Positions 22,101 to 33,975 of a DNA stretch of 55,076 nt are shown here, in pieces. The notes beneath the pieces are model-generated. The model was given only the letters and a program-made list of their open reading frames with translations. It was not told where the DNA came from and did not search any database. Positions within the stretch are counted from its first letter, which is position 1. Each line of letters starts with the position of its first letter. The translations under genes were made by a program, and so were the position numbers. This DNA comes from Lobulomyces angularis (taxonomy: Eukaryota; Chytridiomycota; Chytridiomycetes; Lobulomycetales; Lobulomycetaceae): contig JADHYX010000120.1 in the NCBI GenBank assembly GCA_027604685.1, positions 1-55,076 on the forward strand, given 5' to 3'.

Positions 22101-23039
22101 TCAAACACTTTCAATTTCTCTATTAACAGATTCCAAATTTCTTTTTAGCTCCATTTTTTTTTTTTCTAATATCTGTCTCTCACTTAATAATGAGTTTAAT
22201 AAATTTTTAAATTGAGGACTAGCTGAGTCGCTGTTCTTAAAATTTTCATTGTTGAGTTTTGATAACTCCAACTTAAACACTTTCACTTGTTTTTTTTTAA
22301 ATTCTGTTACTTGCTGCAGTTCCATTTGAGTAGTTTCTAGATCTTTTAAAGTCTTTTGCAGGTTAAATTTTTCCTCGTTTAACAATTCAACATCATTTGT
22401 TAATTCTTCAAGCTCCCTTTTTAAAAAATATATACATAAATATTGAGTAAATTTTTTATGTTTTAGGAATTACAAAAATGATATATTTATTATTGATAAT
22501 TAAATAAAATACCTTTCTAATTCTTTAACATTTTTGAATGTCAAGTTGCTAGACGATCCTTTTATTGGTCTCGTGTAGAGGGTCGGTCTAGATTCCTAGA
22601 TGTAAAAAAAAACAGCGGAATCCATGTAAAAAAAAAAACTTAAACTTTTAACAAGCTACCTCTTTTAAAAAAGACTCTTTAACAGATAAGGGAATGCCAA
22701 TAGGTAAAGCTCTACCTTTCCTTCTTGCATTTAAAACGTGCATAAAATAAATGAATTGTTCTTAAAAAAAAATTAAAATTAAAGAATTATATTTAACTAA
22801 CCTTGATTTAATTTTTGAGAACCTTTAATATCTATTAAATTCCATATCTGTAAAAATTCATCTTGTGTTAATCTGGATAGTTGAAAGGTTGAATCAAGTT
22901 GATTTACTTTAGAAAAGAATTTAAAAAAGATTTATTCTATTAATATACAAAAAACTTGAGAATCATCTTTAGAAGTTTTAGAAAACTGCGTTTCATAGGA
23001 AAATTTATCTGTGGGAGAAATATACCAGTCAAAATCCAT
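22101..23039 (-). CDS. EH-domain plus coiled-coil protein, END3-like
   Basis: Five exons (22949-23039, 22802-22906, 22660-22760, 22513-22595, 22101-22416 from 5' to 3') encode about 231 residues. The N-terminal region begins MDFDWYISPTDKFSYE and continues with LTQDEFLQIWNLID and QFIYFMHVL...GRALPIGIP, the pattern of an Eps15-homology (EH) domain, closest to the second EH domain of fungal End3 (DWYMSPDD...). A linker with TLYTRP precedes a C-terminal coiled coil rich in Lys/Glu/Gln. End3 works with Pan1 and Sla1 in actin-driven endocytosis. Yeast End3 has two EH domains; here only the second is seen and the ATG lies at its edge, so either the first domain is lost or an upstream exon was missed. 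Another small EH protein is an alternative. Confidence 0.68.
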
Positions 23040-23512
23040 CTTTAACTTTGTACTACTTTAAATTTTTTGAATTTGTGTTAAATTATGAAGATCAATCCAG
23101 CCATTCAGTAACTTTGTACAAATACTGTTTAAATATACTTCTTTTGTTTCTCCGAATGAATGTAGCTACATAACTAGAAATGAGCTGATTACCATTATTC
23201 TTGAGCTAATACAATAAATTTTAAATTCATTGTCACCTGAACTGAATAACCTTTTTATTTAAGAGGTGCATACTTTAATTATGTAACTTACTTCAAATTA
23301 ATTGAATCGCAGCTTTTGAAAGTTTTGACTTTTCTATTTATATCGAATGATTTTTATTTGTGCACCATTTTTCCTATTTTTTGAGTCCCTATTGTTTTTT
23401 TATTTTTTTAAAACAAATAAAAAGTAAACAATAATTATCTTTTTTCAATAATTAACTTGGATCTACTTCTTTTTTTTTTTCTTCTTTATATTAAAAACGA
23501 AGGTTTCTTATA
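23040..23512. other. Divergent promoter region, END3-like and DHCR7
   Basis: The 473-bp interval between two divergent starts. It is AT-rich with no supported exon. I looked for the missing first EH domain of the END3-like protein here on the minus strand and did not find it. Confidence 0.4.
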
Positions 23513-25382
23513 ATGGCAAAAGATATTAAGCCAGAGTTACGGCAAAGAAATGCAACAAGCAGCAATAATTATTCCTCTTCTGTAACAAATGATTCTAAAA
23601 CTAACTTCAACGAAAATAAATTGGCTCAAGTCGGTAAAACTTGGGGTAGAGCAAGAGGTTTGTCTAAAAGAAAAGTTATTTCAAATAACCTTTCAAATTT
23701 TTTTTTTGTAGATGTTTCTTTTGCAGACATATTGCCTCCATTTTTTATTATGTTACTCTGCCCTTACTTGGTTATTTACTTGTATGTATTTTTACCTCTA
23801 ATTGGTAAAATGAGACAATTTATACTAATTTGCAATTATTTTCTGCAGCTGGACCTCGTGTACGCATTATGACTGCTCAATAACAACTCCTATTCTTCTA
23901 TTATCTGAAAAGGGATTTACTATCGACACAATTGCAGACTTTATTTTCGAAAATTTTCCTAAACCAACTGTTGAGGGTGAAACTTAATTTCTATTTTTTG
24001 TATTAATATTGTTTATCGTTAATTTCATATATAGGGTTCTTACTCTATTTTGGATGGTTATTTTTTCAAGGTTTTTTATATTCCTTTCTACCTGGGAAAA
24101 TTGGTTTTGGTCAAACTACCCCTGCAGGTTTTTTAATTTTATAAACTGGTTCTTAAATTGTTAGGCCATACGCTTCCTTACATTGTAAATGGAACGTTAG
24201 CTTGGATAGTAACTCATGGACTTTTTGTCGCTCTCTCATTAGGCTTAAAATTATTTCCTGCTTCAATAATTCATGATAATTGGGGAGGCTTACTCATTGC
24301 AGCAAACGTTCAAGGATATTTACTTTCCTTCTTCTCATATTGGAAAGCACACTTTTATCCAACTTTTGCAGATGACCGCAAATTTAGCGGCAGTTGGATA
24401 TATGATATATTTTGGGGAATTGAATTTAATCCAAGATTTGGAAAGTATTTCGATTTTAAATTATTTTTTAATGGGAGACCTGGAATAGTTGCTTGGACAT
24501 TAATGTATGAAATAAGAAAAACTTTCTAAATTTATAATTTTTTAAAAACAGTAATTTTTCGTTTGCAGCCGCTCAGTATAATAACATAGGTTATGTTACT
24601 AATTCCATGATTTTATTGAATTGGTTACATTTTTTATACGTTATTGACTTTTTTATCAATGAAGTATTTTTTTCACGCAGAATTTTTTGTTTTTACTATA
24701 ATTTTAATATTTTTAGGATTGGTATTTAAGAACAATTGACATTGCTCATGATCATTTTGGTTTTTATCTTTCTTGGGGAGATTGTGTTTGGTTGCCTTTT
24801 ATGGTAACATTATTTTTTTATCCTCAAGCTTTTTTTTATATTTTGTGAAAGTATACACTTCAAAGTCATTATTTGGTTCGCAACCCTATTGATCTCTCTT
24901 GGGAATATTTTAGCCTAGTATTTTTTATAGGACATTTTGGATATTACGTATTTAGAGCAACAAATTGGCAGAAAGATGTTGTCCGTAGGACTAATGGTGA
25001 TTGTTTAATTTGGGGAAAAAAAGCTAAAGTCATTAGAACTAAGTTTGAAACTTCTGATGGAAAAATACATGAATCTTTGTTGCTACTTTCAGGATTTTGG
25101 GGTTTTTTTATTTCCCTTTCTTTCTATTACTCATTTTTCTTTTTTTTATAAAAAGGTGTTTCAAGACACTTTAATTATGTAGGAGATCTTTTAATTAGTT
25201 TAGCGATGTGTTTAACTTGTGGATTTGCACATCTCCTGCCATACTTTTATGTGATTTACATGACAATTTTGTTAGTTGCTAGAATAAACAGAGATCACCA
25301 TCGTTGTTTAGGAAAATATGGAAAATACTGGGAGGAATATTGCCGAGCTGTTCCTTATAAGCTAATTCCTTTTGTTTTTTAG
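23513..25382 (+). CDS. DHCR7: 7-dehydrocholesterol reductase
   Basis: Nine exons (23513-23657, 23712-23781, 23849-23976, 24035-24127, 24165-24504, 24552-24663, 24717-24803, 24852-25101, 25156-25382) give about 483 residues, nearly the length of animal DHCR7. The enzyme is an ER membrane NADPH-dependent reductase of the sterol C7-C8 double bond, the last step to cholesterol. Diagnostic segments: [89 protein letters not shown] and the C-terminal [16 protein letters not shown]. The last motifs are general to the sterol C14/C24(28)/C7 reductase family, but the [11 protein letters not shown] and GDCVWLP segments and overall colinearity favour DHCR7 over ERG24 or ERG4. Multiple hydrophobic helices are visible. 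Confidence 0.93.
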
Positions 25383-25677
25383 AATGCAAAATTAAAAAAG
25401 AGATTTTTTTTTTATCATTTTTTATTAGTTAATATTATATTTTAACTTTTTTATAATTTGATATTTTAAAGTGTTTCTCTTTTAATTAAATGAGTTAAAA
25501 AAAATTCTTGATAAATTTTGAAATCTTTTATAATATGAATAATTTCTTTTCCAAGGTTTTTAGTTGACATTACAAATGAATTGCATGAAATATTTAATAT
25601 TTAACACAATACGAAATGAAAAGTTTAAGATAGCAGAAATTATTTTTTTTTAAATTTTATTTTTTTTTAATTTTACT

Positions 25678-26654
25678 TTACATCTCATCATCATCATCTT
25701 CGAATAGGTTTTCTTCGGGAAAATCACCAACCTTAACTTTGTTAGGTCTGACCATTGCCCCAAATTTGTTTTGGCATTCGAAATACTTTACACCATCTAC
25801 ACTTTTTAAAATAAAACAAACAGTTTGTTACTTTCCTCTTTTTAAATATTTTTCATACGTTCCATTGTGTATTCCAACAGGCTCATCATATTTCACACCG
25901 ACCCAAAATCCAGGTTTGAAAGTAGTAGAACCAATAAATCTCACTTCTCCTCTTTTTTTATATCCATCAGTATCGACTTCGCACCTAGCACCGATTTTTA
26001 ATGCTTTAGCTTCCTCTTCAAAAGTTTCTATATTTGTTGGTTCTGCTTCTTTTTCGCTAAATCTACCAATTTTATTTCTTTCTTTAAAAGCGCGAACTGA
26101 ATCTTTTTTATAAATAAAATAAGTTTTTAAATAATAAAATTTGGAAAAAGTAAAAAGAAACCAGTCTTTTTTTCATATTCTTCTTGAGAAATTTCGAACT
26201 TTTTAACTTTTGAAAGGTCCGTATATTGAGAATGAATTCTGTGAGGATTAGTGTCAACTGCTTCAATTCTCATAAAATCATAAACTGGGTAGAATCCTAG
26301 CATTTTTGTATCATCATCTAAAACTGCAACCTGATTATTTTCTTTCGTGTACAAAATCAATTTACAACTTGTGATTTATAGGTAAAAAAAATAAGAATGA
26401 AACTAAAACAATTATATAGTGTAGGTTACGTTGCACATGGGACCCCAGTAATAAATTCCAATTTTTCTTTTAACGTTCCAATTGTTATTGATTTATCAAA
26501 CCTTCTTTCTAAACAAGAAAAAGTTATAATAAAAAAATAAAAAAGTTGAAACTTCTTAGTTTTCTAAAAATTTTCTTATACCTGAAGAAGAACTTTCAGA
26601 GGTAATGAATAAAGTTAAAAGTGATGGACCTGGTAGTGATACTTCATTAACCAT
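25678..26654 (-). CDS. TBCB: Tubulin-folding cofactor B
   Basis: Five exons (26582-26654, 26430-26508, 26162-26367, 25832-26102, 25678-25801 from 5' to 3') encode about 250 residues. TBCB handles alpha-tubulin after CCT in the tubulin-folding pathway. The N-terminal ubiquitin-like domain is seen as [17 protein letters not shown] and [11 protein letters not shown]. The C-terminal CAP-Gly domain carries [38 protein letters not shown] and [14 protein letters not shown], so the GKNDG-like groove is replaced by the TBCB version. The acidic tail [14 protein letters not shown] ends in the family's acidic DE-hydrophobic style. It is head to head with the Ras gene across about 730 bp. A tubulin chaperone fits an organism with an axoneme. 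Confidence 0.92.
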
Positions 26655-27387
26655 TTCTTTTTTTATGAGAAAATAAATATTATGAATTAATTGAAAAAAA
26701 AGGTAAAAAAGTTAAAATCTTTTTGAAAAATTTTAAAAGAAAATTTTTTAAATTTATTTTGAAGGAAAAAAAAAGGTATAGACAAATTGAAACAAGAACA
26801 AGAAATTATCATTTGAAATGCCAAATTTAATAAATTAAATTTATTGAATACATCTGGATTCAATTCGCCAGTTCAGTCTAAAGAACAAACTATTGTATAT
26901 AATGAACTTTAAAAATTAATTTAAATGAATTTTTGTTCTGTCAATAAATATAATAAATTTTGTTACAATATTTTTACAAATATGAACTTAAATTTGATTT
27001 CACTATCTATGTAAATTCTTTGGAAGTCCCTCCTTCATATATATTTGCCAAATACCTTTAATAAAAAGCATTTATTCTCAATGAGTAGATTTAACGGTAT
27101 CAAACTATACAGTTAAAACTTCGAAATAATTATAATGGAAATTAAGAAAAAGCCATTCGTAACATTTGCTTTGGTTCTCCAATTCACTCTATGTTTGAGA
27201 TTCCGAAATGGGAACAGGAGCTATTGTTCATTAACTAGTACAAAATAAATCCCTCTCTGTTTACAGTTCCTATAATTTTAACTTATTGAAATTGAAGCTT
27301 AATTGTTCTTTGTGTGACATCCTAAAAAAATTAAAATAAACTAAAATTTTTTTAACAACAATATACCATAAATAAGACAAGAAAAAG
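26655..27387. other. Intergenic between TBCB and Ras starts
   Basis: A 733-bp divergent spacer. A 37-codon open frame at 27135-27248 (MEIKKKPF...) has no recognisable domain and is treated as chance. Nothing else is supported; the region presumably holds both promoters. Confidence 0.4.
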
Positions 27388-28484
27388 ATGAGTTTATATC
27401 GTAATTATTTTTTAAATTTTACGCTCTCAAACTTTCTTCTGCTCATTAACTTATTTATTACCAGGGCTTGTAGTGTTAGGAGATGGTGGTGTGGGAAAAA
27501 CTGCCCTAACAATTCAGGTAAGTTACTTATTTACATTATTAATTTTCTAATTACTCTTATGTTAATTATTAGTTATGTTTAAATCATTTTGTCGGTATGA
27601 ATTTGATATCATTTATTTTTATGATAACATTTGAATTTATGGATTGTTTTTTTCCACAAAATAATTGTCTCACTGACTAACTCTTGTTTGCATTATTCTA
27701 GAGGTATTTTTTTTTTTCTTTAGAATCTGTTATCGTTGTAATTTAAAACAAAAATTGTAGACCTATGATCCTACAATAGAAGATTCATATCGAAAGCAAG
27801 TCGTTATTGATGACCATCCCTGTATATTAGAAGTCTTAGATACTGCGGGTCAAGAAGAATACACAGCGTATGCACAATTTTTAACTCAGCTTGCAAATCC
27901 ACATCTATATTTGACATTTAAATATTTTTTATTTGTAGTTTTTTCTTTATAATTTTTTTTTCGTTTGAATTCGATATTTTTTTAAATCAACATTTTATTT
28001 TTATTTCAGAAGGCTACGAGACCAGTGGATTCGAGATGGAGAAGGATTTTTGCTAGTTTATTCGACAACGGCTAGAAGTACTTTTGATAGAGTGGAAAAA
28101 TTTAAAGAGCAAATAACCAGAGTAAAAGATACAGATCGGGTACCACTAATGTTGGTGGGAAACAAATGTGATAAGGATTTGGAAAGAGAGGTTAGCAGAG
28201 AGGAGGGATATCATATGGCAAAACGAATTAAAGCCGATTTTGTAGAAACTAGTGCAAAAACCTGCTTAAATGTTGAAAAGTAAGCTACTATTATATTTTT
28301 AAAATGTAATTAAATTTCTATAATAATTTTGTAGGGCCTTTTATAATGTATGTTTCACCTTTTTATATGGAATGGATTTATTATTCTTTTTTAGGTTGTT
28401 CGAATGATTAGAGCCCTTCGAGATGGAGTACCAGTAAATCGAGGTGGAAGTAATGGAAAAAAGAAAATTTGCACTTTAATTTAA
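27388..28484 (+). CDS. RAS: Ras-type small GTPase
   Basis: Eight coding exons (27388-27400, 27465-27517, 27573-27594, 27702-27703, 27761-27867, 28010-28279, 28335-28347, 28395-28484) give about 189 residues. G1 is [11 protein letters not shown], the effector/G2 region [17 protein letters not shown]3 [10 protein letters not shown]4 GNKCD and G5 ETSAK, all intact. The C-terminus is polybasic and ends CTLI, a CaaX box whose final Ile predicts geranylgeranylation. The Ras/Rap effector loop YDPTIEDSY separates it from Rho and Rab. The start MSLYRLVVLG fits the MTEYKLVVVG beginning of Ras. The frame can only be kept across the effector loop by inserting a 2-nt exon or using a non-AG acceptor (see separate entry). 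It acts as a membrane-anchored signalling switch; the upstream receptor and effector are unknown. Confidence 0.92.
27702..27703 (+). other. Candidate 2-nt microexon (AG) in the Ras gene
   Basis: Exon 3 ends in phase 1 (last base 27594) and exon 5 begins in phase 0 at 27761. Joining them directly gives a stop within three codons. The dinucleotide AG at 27702-27703 is flanked by ATTCTAG and GTATTTT, with a GACTAAC branch-like element at 27674-27680. Its inclusion completes a GAG (Glu) codon, exactly where Ras proteins carry Asp/Glu before YDPTIED. A non-canonical acceptor two bases upstream of 27761 would give the same protein. Confidence 0.6.
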
Positions 28485-29062
28485 AAAAAAAATTAAAAAA
28501 AAAAACTGAAAATTAAAACCAAAAATCCTTTAGGAAAAAAAATCTAAATTTTGAAAAATTTTTTATTAATTTTATTTACTCAATTTTTTTTTTTGTTATA
28601 TTTCGTTTAAGACTTTTATTATTTCAAGGAAAATTTTTTATTTTTTGTTTTTGCAATTTTATTATAAATATTTGTTTTTTGAGCACCTATAGATTAATTA
28701 ATACTGAAAAATAAATATACTGTTTTCAATAATGATTTTTTTGTATTTCTTTCAATGAAAAAGATAAATTTATATATATAATTGTGCTACTTCAAATTAA
28801 ACAGAAGACTTTAACATTGGAAGTGCGAAATCAAGCATGTATTACAAGCTGTTACAATCGTTGGTAGGATGGGTTCATTCTAAAGAATAACGTTCTTGTG
28901 AGTCTGTTTACCTTACGTGTTTTTCAATGGCATATGTACCCGCATTGCTCTTGCAGAATCCAATATTTAAACTCTTTGTCAGTGTAACAAAATGATAAAA
29001 AAATTGGGTTGAAGATTGAAAAAATAATTGATTACCTTTTATGAGAATAATAGCAGAGAAAT
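28485..29062. other. Intergenic, Ras to SPT3
   Basis: AT-rich, with the Ras 3' UTR. The part at 28790-29000 is less extreme in composition but holds no frame with splice sites or a recognised motif. Confidence 0.4.
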
Positions 29063-30366
29063 ATGTCAAAAAGCAAAAATGATGCTTCTTATCAAGCTCC
29101 AAAATACTTCTGTATTTTTTTTTTTATTGTAAAAAACTGTCATTCTAACTAATTTTTTTTTTTTTTTTTATTTGTTCACTTTATTAACATAAATTGTTAG
29201 ACCAAAATGAAATTCAACAAATGGTAATTTTTCTAAAACATTTTATTTATTCATTTTTTAATAAAAATTTTAAAACATTTTTCATTTTAAAAAACAGTTG
29301 AAATTTTACATAACTAATATCAATAAAAATAAAATTGATAGATGTTTGTGTTTGGGGAAGTTCAGGAGCCATTAGACGAAACTTCACAACTAGTGGAGGA
29401 TATTACCAGATCTCAAATAATTGAAACAATTCAAAGAGCAGTACACATTTGCAATAAAAGAGGATCAAAGTTTTTATCAAGTGAAGATCTCCTTTTTTTA
29501 ATTCGACATGATAGAAGTAAAGTTAATAGACTAAGAATGTTTTTAAGTTGGAAAGATGTAAGAAAAAATAGCAAAGGTGGAGGTGAAACTAAACCGGAGG
29601 ATATGATGGAGGAGGAGGATGCTGGTAATCAATTTTTTTTTATGTCACTAAAACTTTTTTGTTGTTTATTATCAGAAAAACCGAAAGTGAAAAAAATGAA
29701 AATTAAATTTAGCTGGGACATGATAAATTCATTTAGTAACGTACTTAGTGATGATGAGGATGAAGAAGAAGATGAAGAAGGTAGAGAAGCATATGAAGAT
29801 CAAGTTGCAAGACTAAAGGTAAATCGGGACTAAATTTTTGTTTTTAATTTTGATGAAAAGGTTGCAGATGAAGTGACTAAAACTATGAGCAAAGAGGAGT
29901 ACATTTATTATTCAGATTGTAGGCAGGCTAGTTTTACATATAAAAAAGGAAAAAGGTTTAGGGATTGGTGTAATTTTTCTAGGTATTCTTTATTTTTTTA
30001 AAAATTAAAGATATTGGATCCATTTAATATAAAAAAATTATCTACAGTTTTTATGAAAACAAAGCCAAAGATGAAATTATGGAAATATTAGGCTTTCTAG
30101 GATACGAAATAGTAAGTCAATTGACTGAAACAGGACTATTAGTAAAAAAAGAGTGGGCAAAGATAGAACAGGAACAAAGAAAAAAAAATTTTGTTAGAGA
30201 TGCTGGATTGGAAGATAAAAAGTATCTTTTTGGAAAACCAGCTTCAGAACAAACTCCTCTACTTCCAATTCACATTCAAGAGGGATTTAGGCGAAGCCAA
30301 TTGATAAATAATCCTTTGCAAAATTTTAATGGTAGTTTTGTAAGAAATCAGTTGAGTTTACTATAA
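29063..30366 (+). CDS. SPT3: SAGA subunit SPT3 (SUPT3H)
   Basis: Six exons (29063-29111, 29201-29223, 29342-29624, 29676-29818, 29861-29982, 30048-30366) give about 312 residues. SPT3 contains two linked histone folds that in other proteins are TAF13- and TAF11-like, and it helps SAGA deliver TBP. Exons 1-2 supply YQAPKYFYQNEIQQM, joining [10 protein letters not shown]. The first histone fold follows ([45 protein letters not shown]). After an acidic stretch ([10 protein letters not shown]), the second half reads [14 protein letters not shown] and [20 protein letters not shown], ending [10 protein letters not shown]. The intron at 29625-29675 is 51 nt, a multiple of three without a stop, so a retained form would add 17 residues. 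A small 5' exon was added because its reading joins exon 2 in frame and matches the family. Confidence 0.88.
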
Positions 30367-30686
30367 AGTTTAGACTATTGATAGAACTTCTTTTTTTGTA
30401 ATTTTAAATCATCATTTACACCATTTAAAAACGTTATATATTCTGGTTTACTTGATATAACATATTATTGTGTTTCAAAAAATAAATAAATCCTTTCGTA
30501 CAGTGTAAAATGTTTTTAGTTAACTGCATAGACTATTGCATACATAGATAGGGAATAGTTAATTATATATATGGTAAACTGCAAGTACTAATTATGATCT
30601 ACTGATTTCTTGTGAAAGCATCATTAATCTTGATGCGAACCACTTGTAGTTTTTATTTTCTGTAAATAATTTATCTTTTATCAAAA
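30367..30686. other. Intergenic, SPT3 to dimethyladenosine transferase
   Basis: A 320-bp same-strand spacer, AT-rich. No exon, repeat or RNA gene was recognised. Confidence 0.4.
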
Positions 30687-32041
30687 ATGTTCAATGTATA
30701 TTTTAAAAAAACACTTAAATTTAATATCAACAGCAATATAGTTTCAAAATTAAATTTCAGTATTTCCAGTATACACTTGAAGAAAAAAGTAAAAAAGCAA
30801 GTAATTGTAGAAGAAAATTTAGACCCAGTAAGTTTACCAACTTTTCGACATTTGACACAAATTTATGGTATACAAGCTAAAAAATATTTAAGGTTGAAAA
30901 TAATTCATGAAAATACTTAAGGTTAATTATTTTCATTATTAACTAGTCAATTTTTTTTTTTCTTCATCAAAGTCAAAATTTTATTTTTGATCAGAATATA
31001 TCAGATAAAGTGTTAAAACTTGCTGTCAGTGAAGGATGTGTCAATTTAGAAAAAGATGTAGTTATTGAAATTGGACCTGGTAAATTTGAAAAAAATTGAA
31101 TGATTGTGACAAGAAAACATTTATCAGGATATAATGTTTAGTTAAACTTTTTAACATAATTCTTTGAAAAAACTTAAGTTTTTGTTTAGGTTTAGGATCG
31201 TTAACAAGGAGCGCAATAAACTTAAGTCCTGAAGGAATATATTTAATAGAAAAAGATCCATTGTTAAAAAATACTCTCGTTGAATTAAAAAGTTTGTCAA
31301 AAGATAGGATTAAAAAAATTTTTATTGATGATGCTTTGCATTTTAAACAGGATGCGTTGATGAAAGAAATTTTAGCGATGGCACCCAAAAAAATTCATAT
31401 TATTGGTAAAAAATCAAAATAAATCTGATTTAGTATCAAAATATAATAATTAAAACTAAAAAAAAAAGGAAATTTACCTTTTAGTATATCGACAACACTT
31501 CTCATCAATTTTTTACATCGGATAAGTGAAAAAAGTGGATTTTTTAAAAATCCAGAATTGGTAGAAATGACTTTTCTTTTTCAGAGTGAGATTGGGGAAA
31601 AGTTGACTGCAAAACCTGGCACAAAATTCAGAGGAAGGTTAACTAATCTCTTCGACACCCTCTGTACTGTAAAAGACAAGTTTTATTTAACGTCACAATG
31701 TTTCGTCCCTGTTCCTAAGGTTGACGTTGCTGTTTTGAAGATAATCCCCAGGAAGGTTCCTTTGATACCAGGTAACATATAATTTTAAAAACAAAGATTA
31801 AGCTTTTTTTATTTTATTTTAATTAGAGGGAGTGAGTAAGGAATTCGAGAGAGTTGTTACATTTAGTTTCTTAAAAAAGAGAAAGACTATAACAAATAGC
31901 CTTAAAAGCAAATGTCGGGATATTAAGAGCATTTTAAAGGATGTAAACATTGATGGATCGTTAAGGCCAGAAGAGCTAACTACCGAAGAATTTATTCGGT
32001 TATACACTTACTTAACTGCTAATAATATTAGAATCAAATAA
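30687..32041 (+). CDS. TFB1M: Mitochondrial rRNA dimethyladenosine transferase (TFB1M/KsgA family)
   Basis: Five exons (30687-30892, 30973-31079, 31190-31405, 31469-31771, 31827-32041) give about 348 residues. This SAM-dependent methyltransferase dimethylates two adenines in the small-subunit rRNA. The N-terminus (MFNVYFKKTLKFNINSN) is basic and free of acidic residues, suggesting a mitochondrial presequence. Family motifs: KKYLSQNFIFD, the SAM-binding IEIGPGLGSLT, the acidic end of motif II (IYLIEKDP), the catalytic NLPF (the N-x-P-F/Y motif) and FVPVPKVDVAVL near the end. The spacing is that of KsgA/Dim1 proteins. The nuclear Dim1 alternative is less likely because of the leader-like N-terminus and NLPF wording. 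Confidence 0.88.
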
Positions 32042-32173
32042 ATTATATTTTTAATATTTTTTTCATAAATTTAAAAAAAATTTTTTTTTCACATAAATAT
32101 TAAAAGAAACATTATTATCTTGTATAAAACTAGAATGCATTTTTTTTTTTTACTTTTTTTATATTATAAATAG

Positions 32174-33975
32174 TCAAAATTTTAGTTTAAAACTTGTACT
32201 TTCAAATTTATGCGCATTTAATGCGTTTCTTAGTTCTTTTTCTTCTTCATCCCTGTCCAGGCCATGATTACCTACAATTTTAAAAAAAAAAAAAAATTTA
32301 AATAAATGTGATAAATTTTGTATTAAATAAATACCATGGGGTGCACTAGGGCTAGCATAGCTCTTTCGTTTTTCATTAGCACCTTTAGAAGGAAATGTTG
32401 GGAATAAATTTGAATCCTTTGGAGCGGGATGTTCCCTGAAAGAATAAAAATATATTAATACAAAAATAAAATTAAAAAAAAAAATCTTTTTATATGTATC
32501 ACAAAAAATATGGATGTTTCAAAGCCACTTCGGCAGATATCCTCTCTTCTGGATTATAGCACAGTAACTTTGAGAGTAAATCCATTCCATTCTCAGTCAT
32601 GTATGTAAATCTACTCCTTAAAGTAGACCTGCGGTGATATAATTTTTTTTTATTTCAAAATTTTGTTTTATTCTTTTAAACTTACGGGTATTTGGTAAAT
32701 CCAAAGGTCTTCGCACCAGGTAAATTGTTAAAACCTGGCCAAATAGTTTCGTTTGGAGTTCCTAACAGTTTAAAAATCTAATTAAAATGATGAGATGGTA
32801 GTAAAAAATGATATTTTCATAAAAGAGTACTTTATTTAATTGGTCAATTTCACCATTACCGGGTAGCAAGGGTTCCTTATTAACAAGCTCTGCAAATATA
32901 CACCCAATTGACCACATATCAACTTTAGTATCATACACTACTTCGCCTAATAGTAATTCTGGGGAACTAAATTACATGAAATATAAATATACAGAATTTA
33001 AATTTTCTTACCGATACCACAAAGTCACAACTAACTGAGTCATATCTCCTAAAGGATCTCCAAATCTTCGAGCTAAACCAAAATCTGCAACCTGAAAGAA
33101 AAAATAATAGTTAATACCTAAAGTTAAGATCAAAAAGAATACTTTAATTTGCCCTCTGTTGTTCATTAAGAGATTTGAAGTTTTTAAATCCCGATGCACA
33201 ATCCAGTTTTGGTGCATGCAGTTAACAGCAGATAATAACTGAAGCATTAAAGTTTTCACTTCACTTTGTAAAAAAGGTGTTAACATACTCTCCATTAGTG
33301 ACTTTAAGTCATGTTCTACAAATTCCATCGCAATAAATATTCTTCGAAATGAATCAAAAAACAGATTAATTCTCATACAGAAAATGAGCTATACCTACCC
33401 AGTTCCTTCAGGTTTTACTAAAATTTCCTTCACGTCCACAAGGTTAGGATGTTTTGCCAACATTAAGGTGTATATTTCTCTCAATGATGTTATGGGAAAA
33501 CTGTATTAATTTTCATAATAAATAAATAAAACACAAGTATATGATACAATATTGCCATACCCATTTTTTTCTTTTTCTAGTTTTAGTTTCTTTAAAGCAA
33601 CAATTTCTCCTGTTTCCCTATTTCTTGCTCGATAAACTATTCCATAGGATCCTTCATCTATTCTATTTAAGTTTTCGTAGTTATCAACCTAAAAAAATCT
33701 TTAATTTTTGACATTGACTTAAATACTGATTGACAAGGCTTTATTACTGGGCCATTTAATAAATTTGATGAATTGAACATCCGAAAACTCTTTTTTTTCA
33801 TATCTTTGCAAGGAATTGGTGGAGGCCCTGGATCAAAATTTGGGGTTGAACTACAGTCATCCTTCTTTTTGGAAGTTTTTAATTTTTTTTTTTTTTGCTT
33901 CAGTGGTTCCGGTTTAGCAGAAGCTTCCACTTCTTCATCACTTTGATCCCATTTTGATTTTTTTATGACATTCAT
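32174..33975 (-). CDS. CDK11: PITSLRE kinase CDK11
   Basis: Ten exons (33727-33975, 33561-33688, 33399-33500, 33143-33341, 33012-33091, 32831-32966, 32686-32777, 32503-32628, 32335-32435, 32174-32271 from 5' to 3') give about 436 residues. The cyclin-binding helix reads FPITSLREI, the name-giving PITSLRE motif. Other kinase elements are intact: [55 protein letters not shown]. The C-terminus ends FKLKF, matching the FSLKF ending of animal CDK11. CDK11 with cyclin L acts in pre-mRNA splicing and transcription. The N-terminal extension is about 85 residues, Lys/Ser-rich with [10 protein letters not shown], far shorter than the animal p110 form. Confidence 0.93.

Noticed and set aside
27135..27248. 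37-codon open frame between TBCB and Ras
   Set aside because: No domain, no splice context and a length expected by chance in AT-rich DNA.
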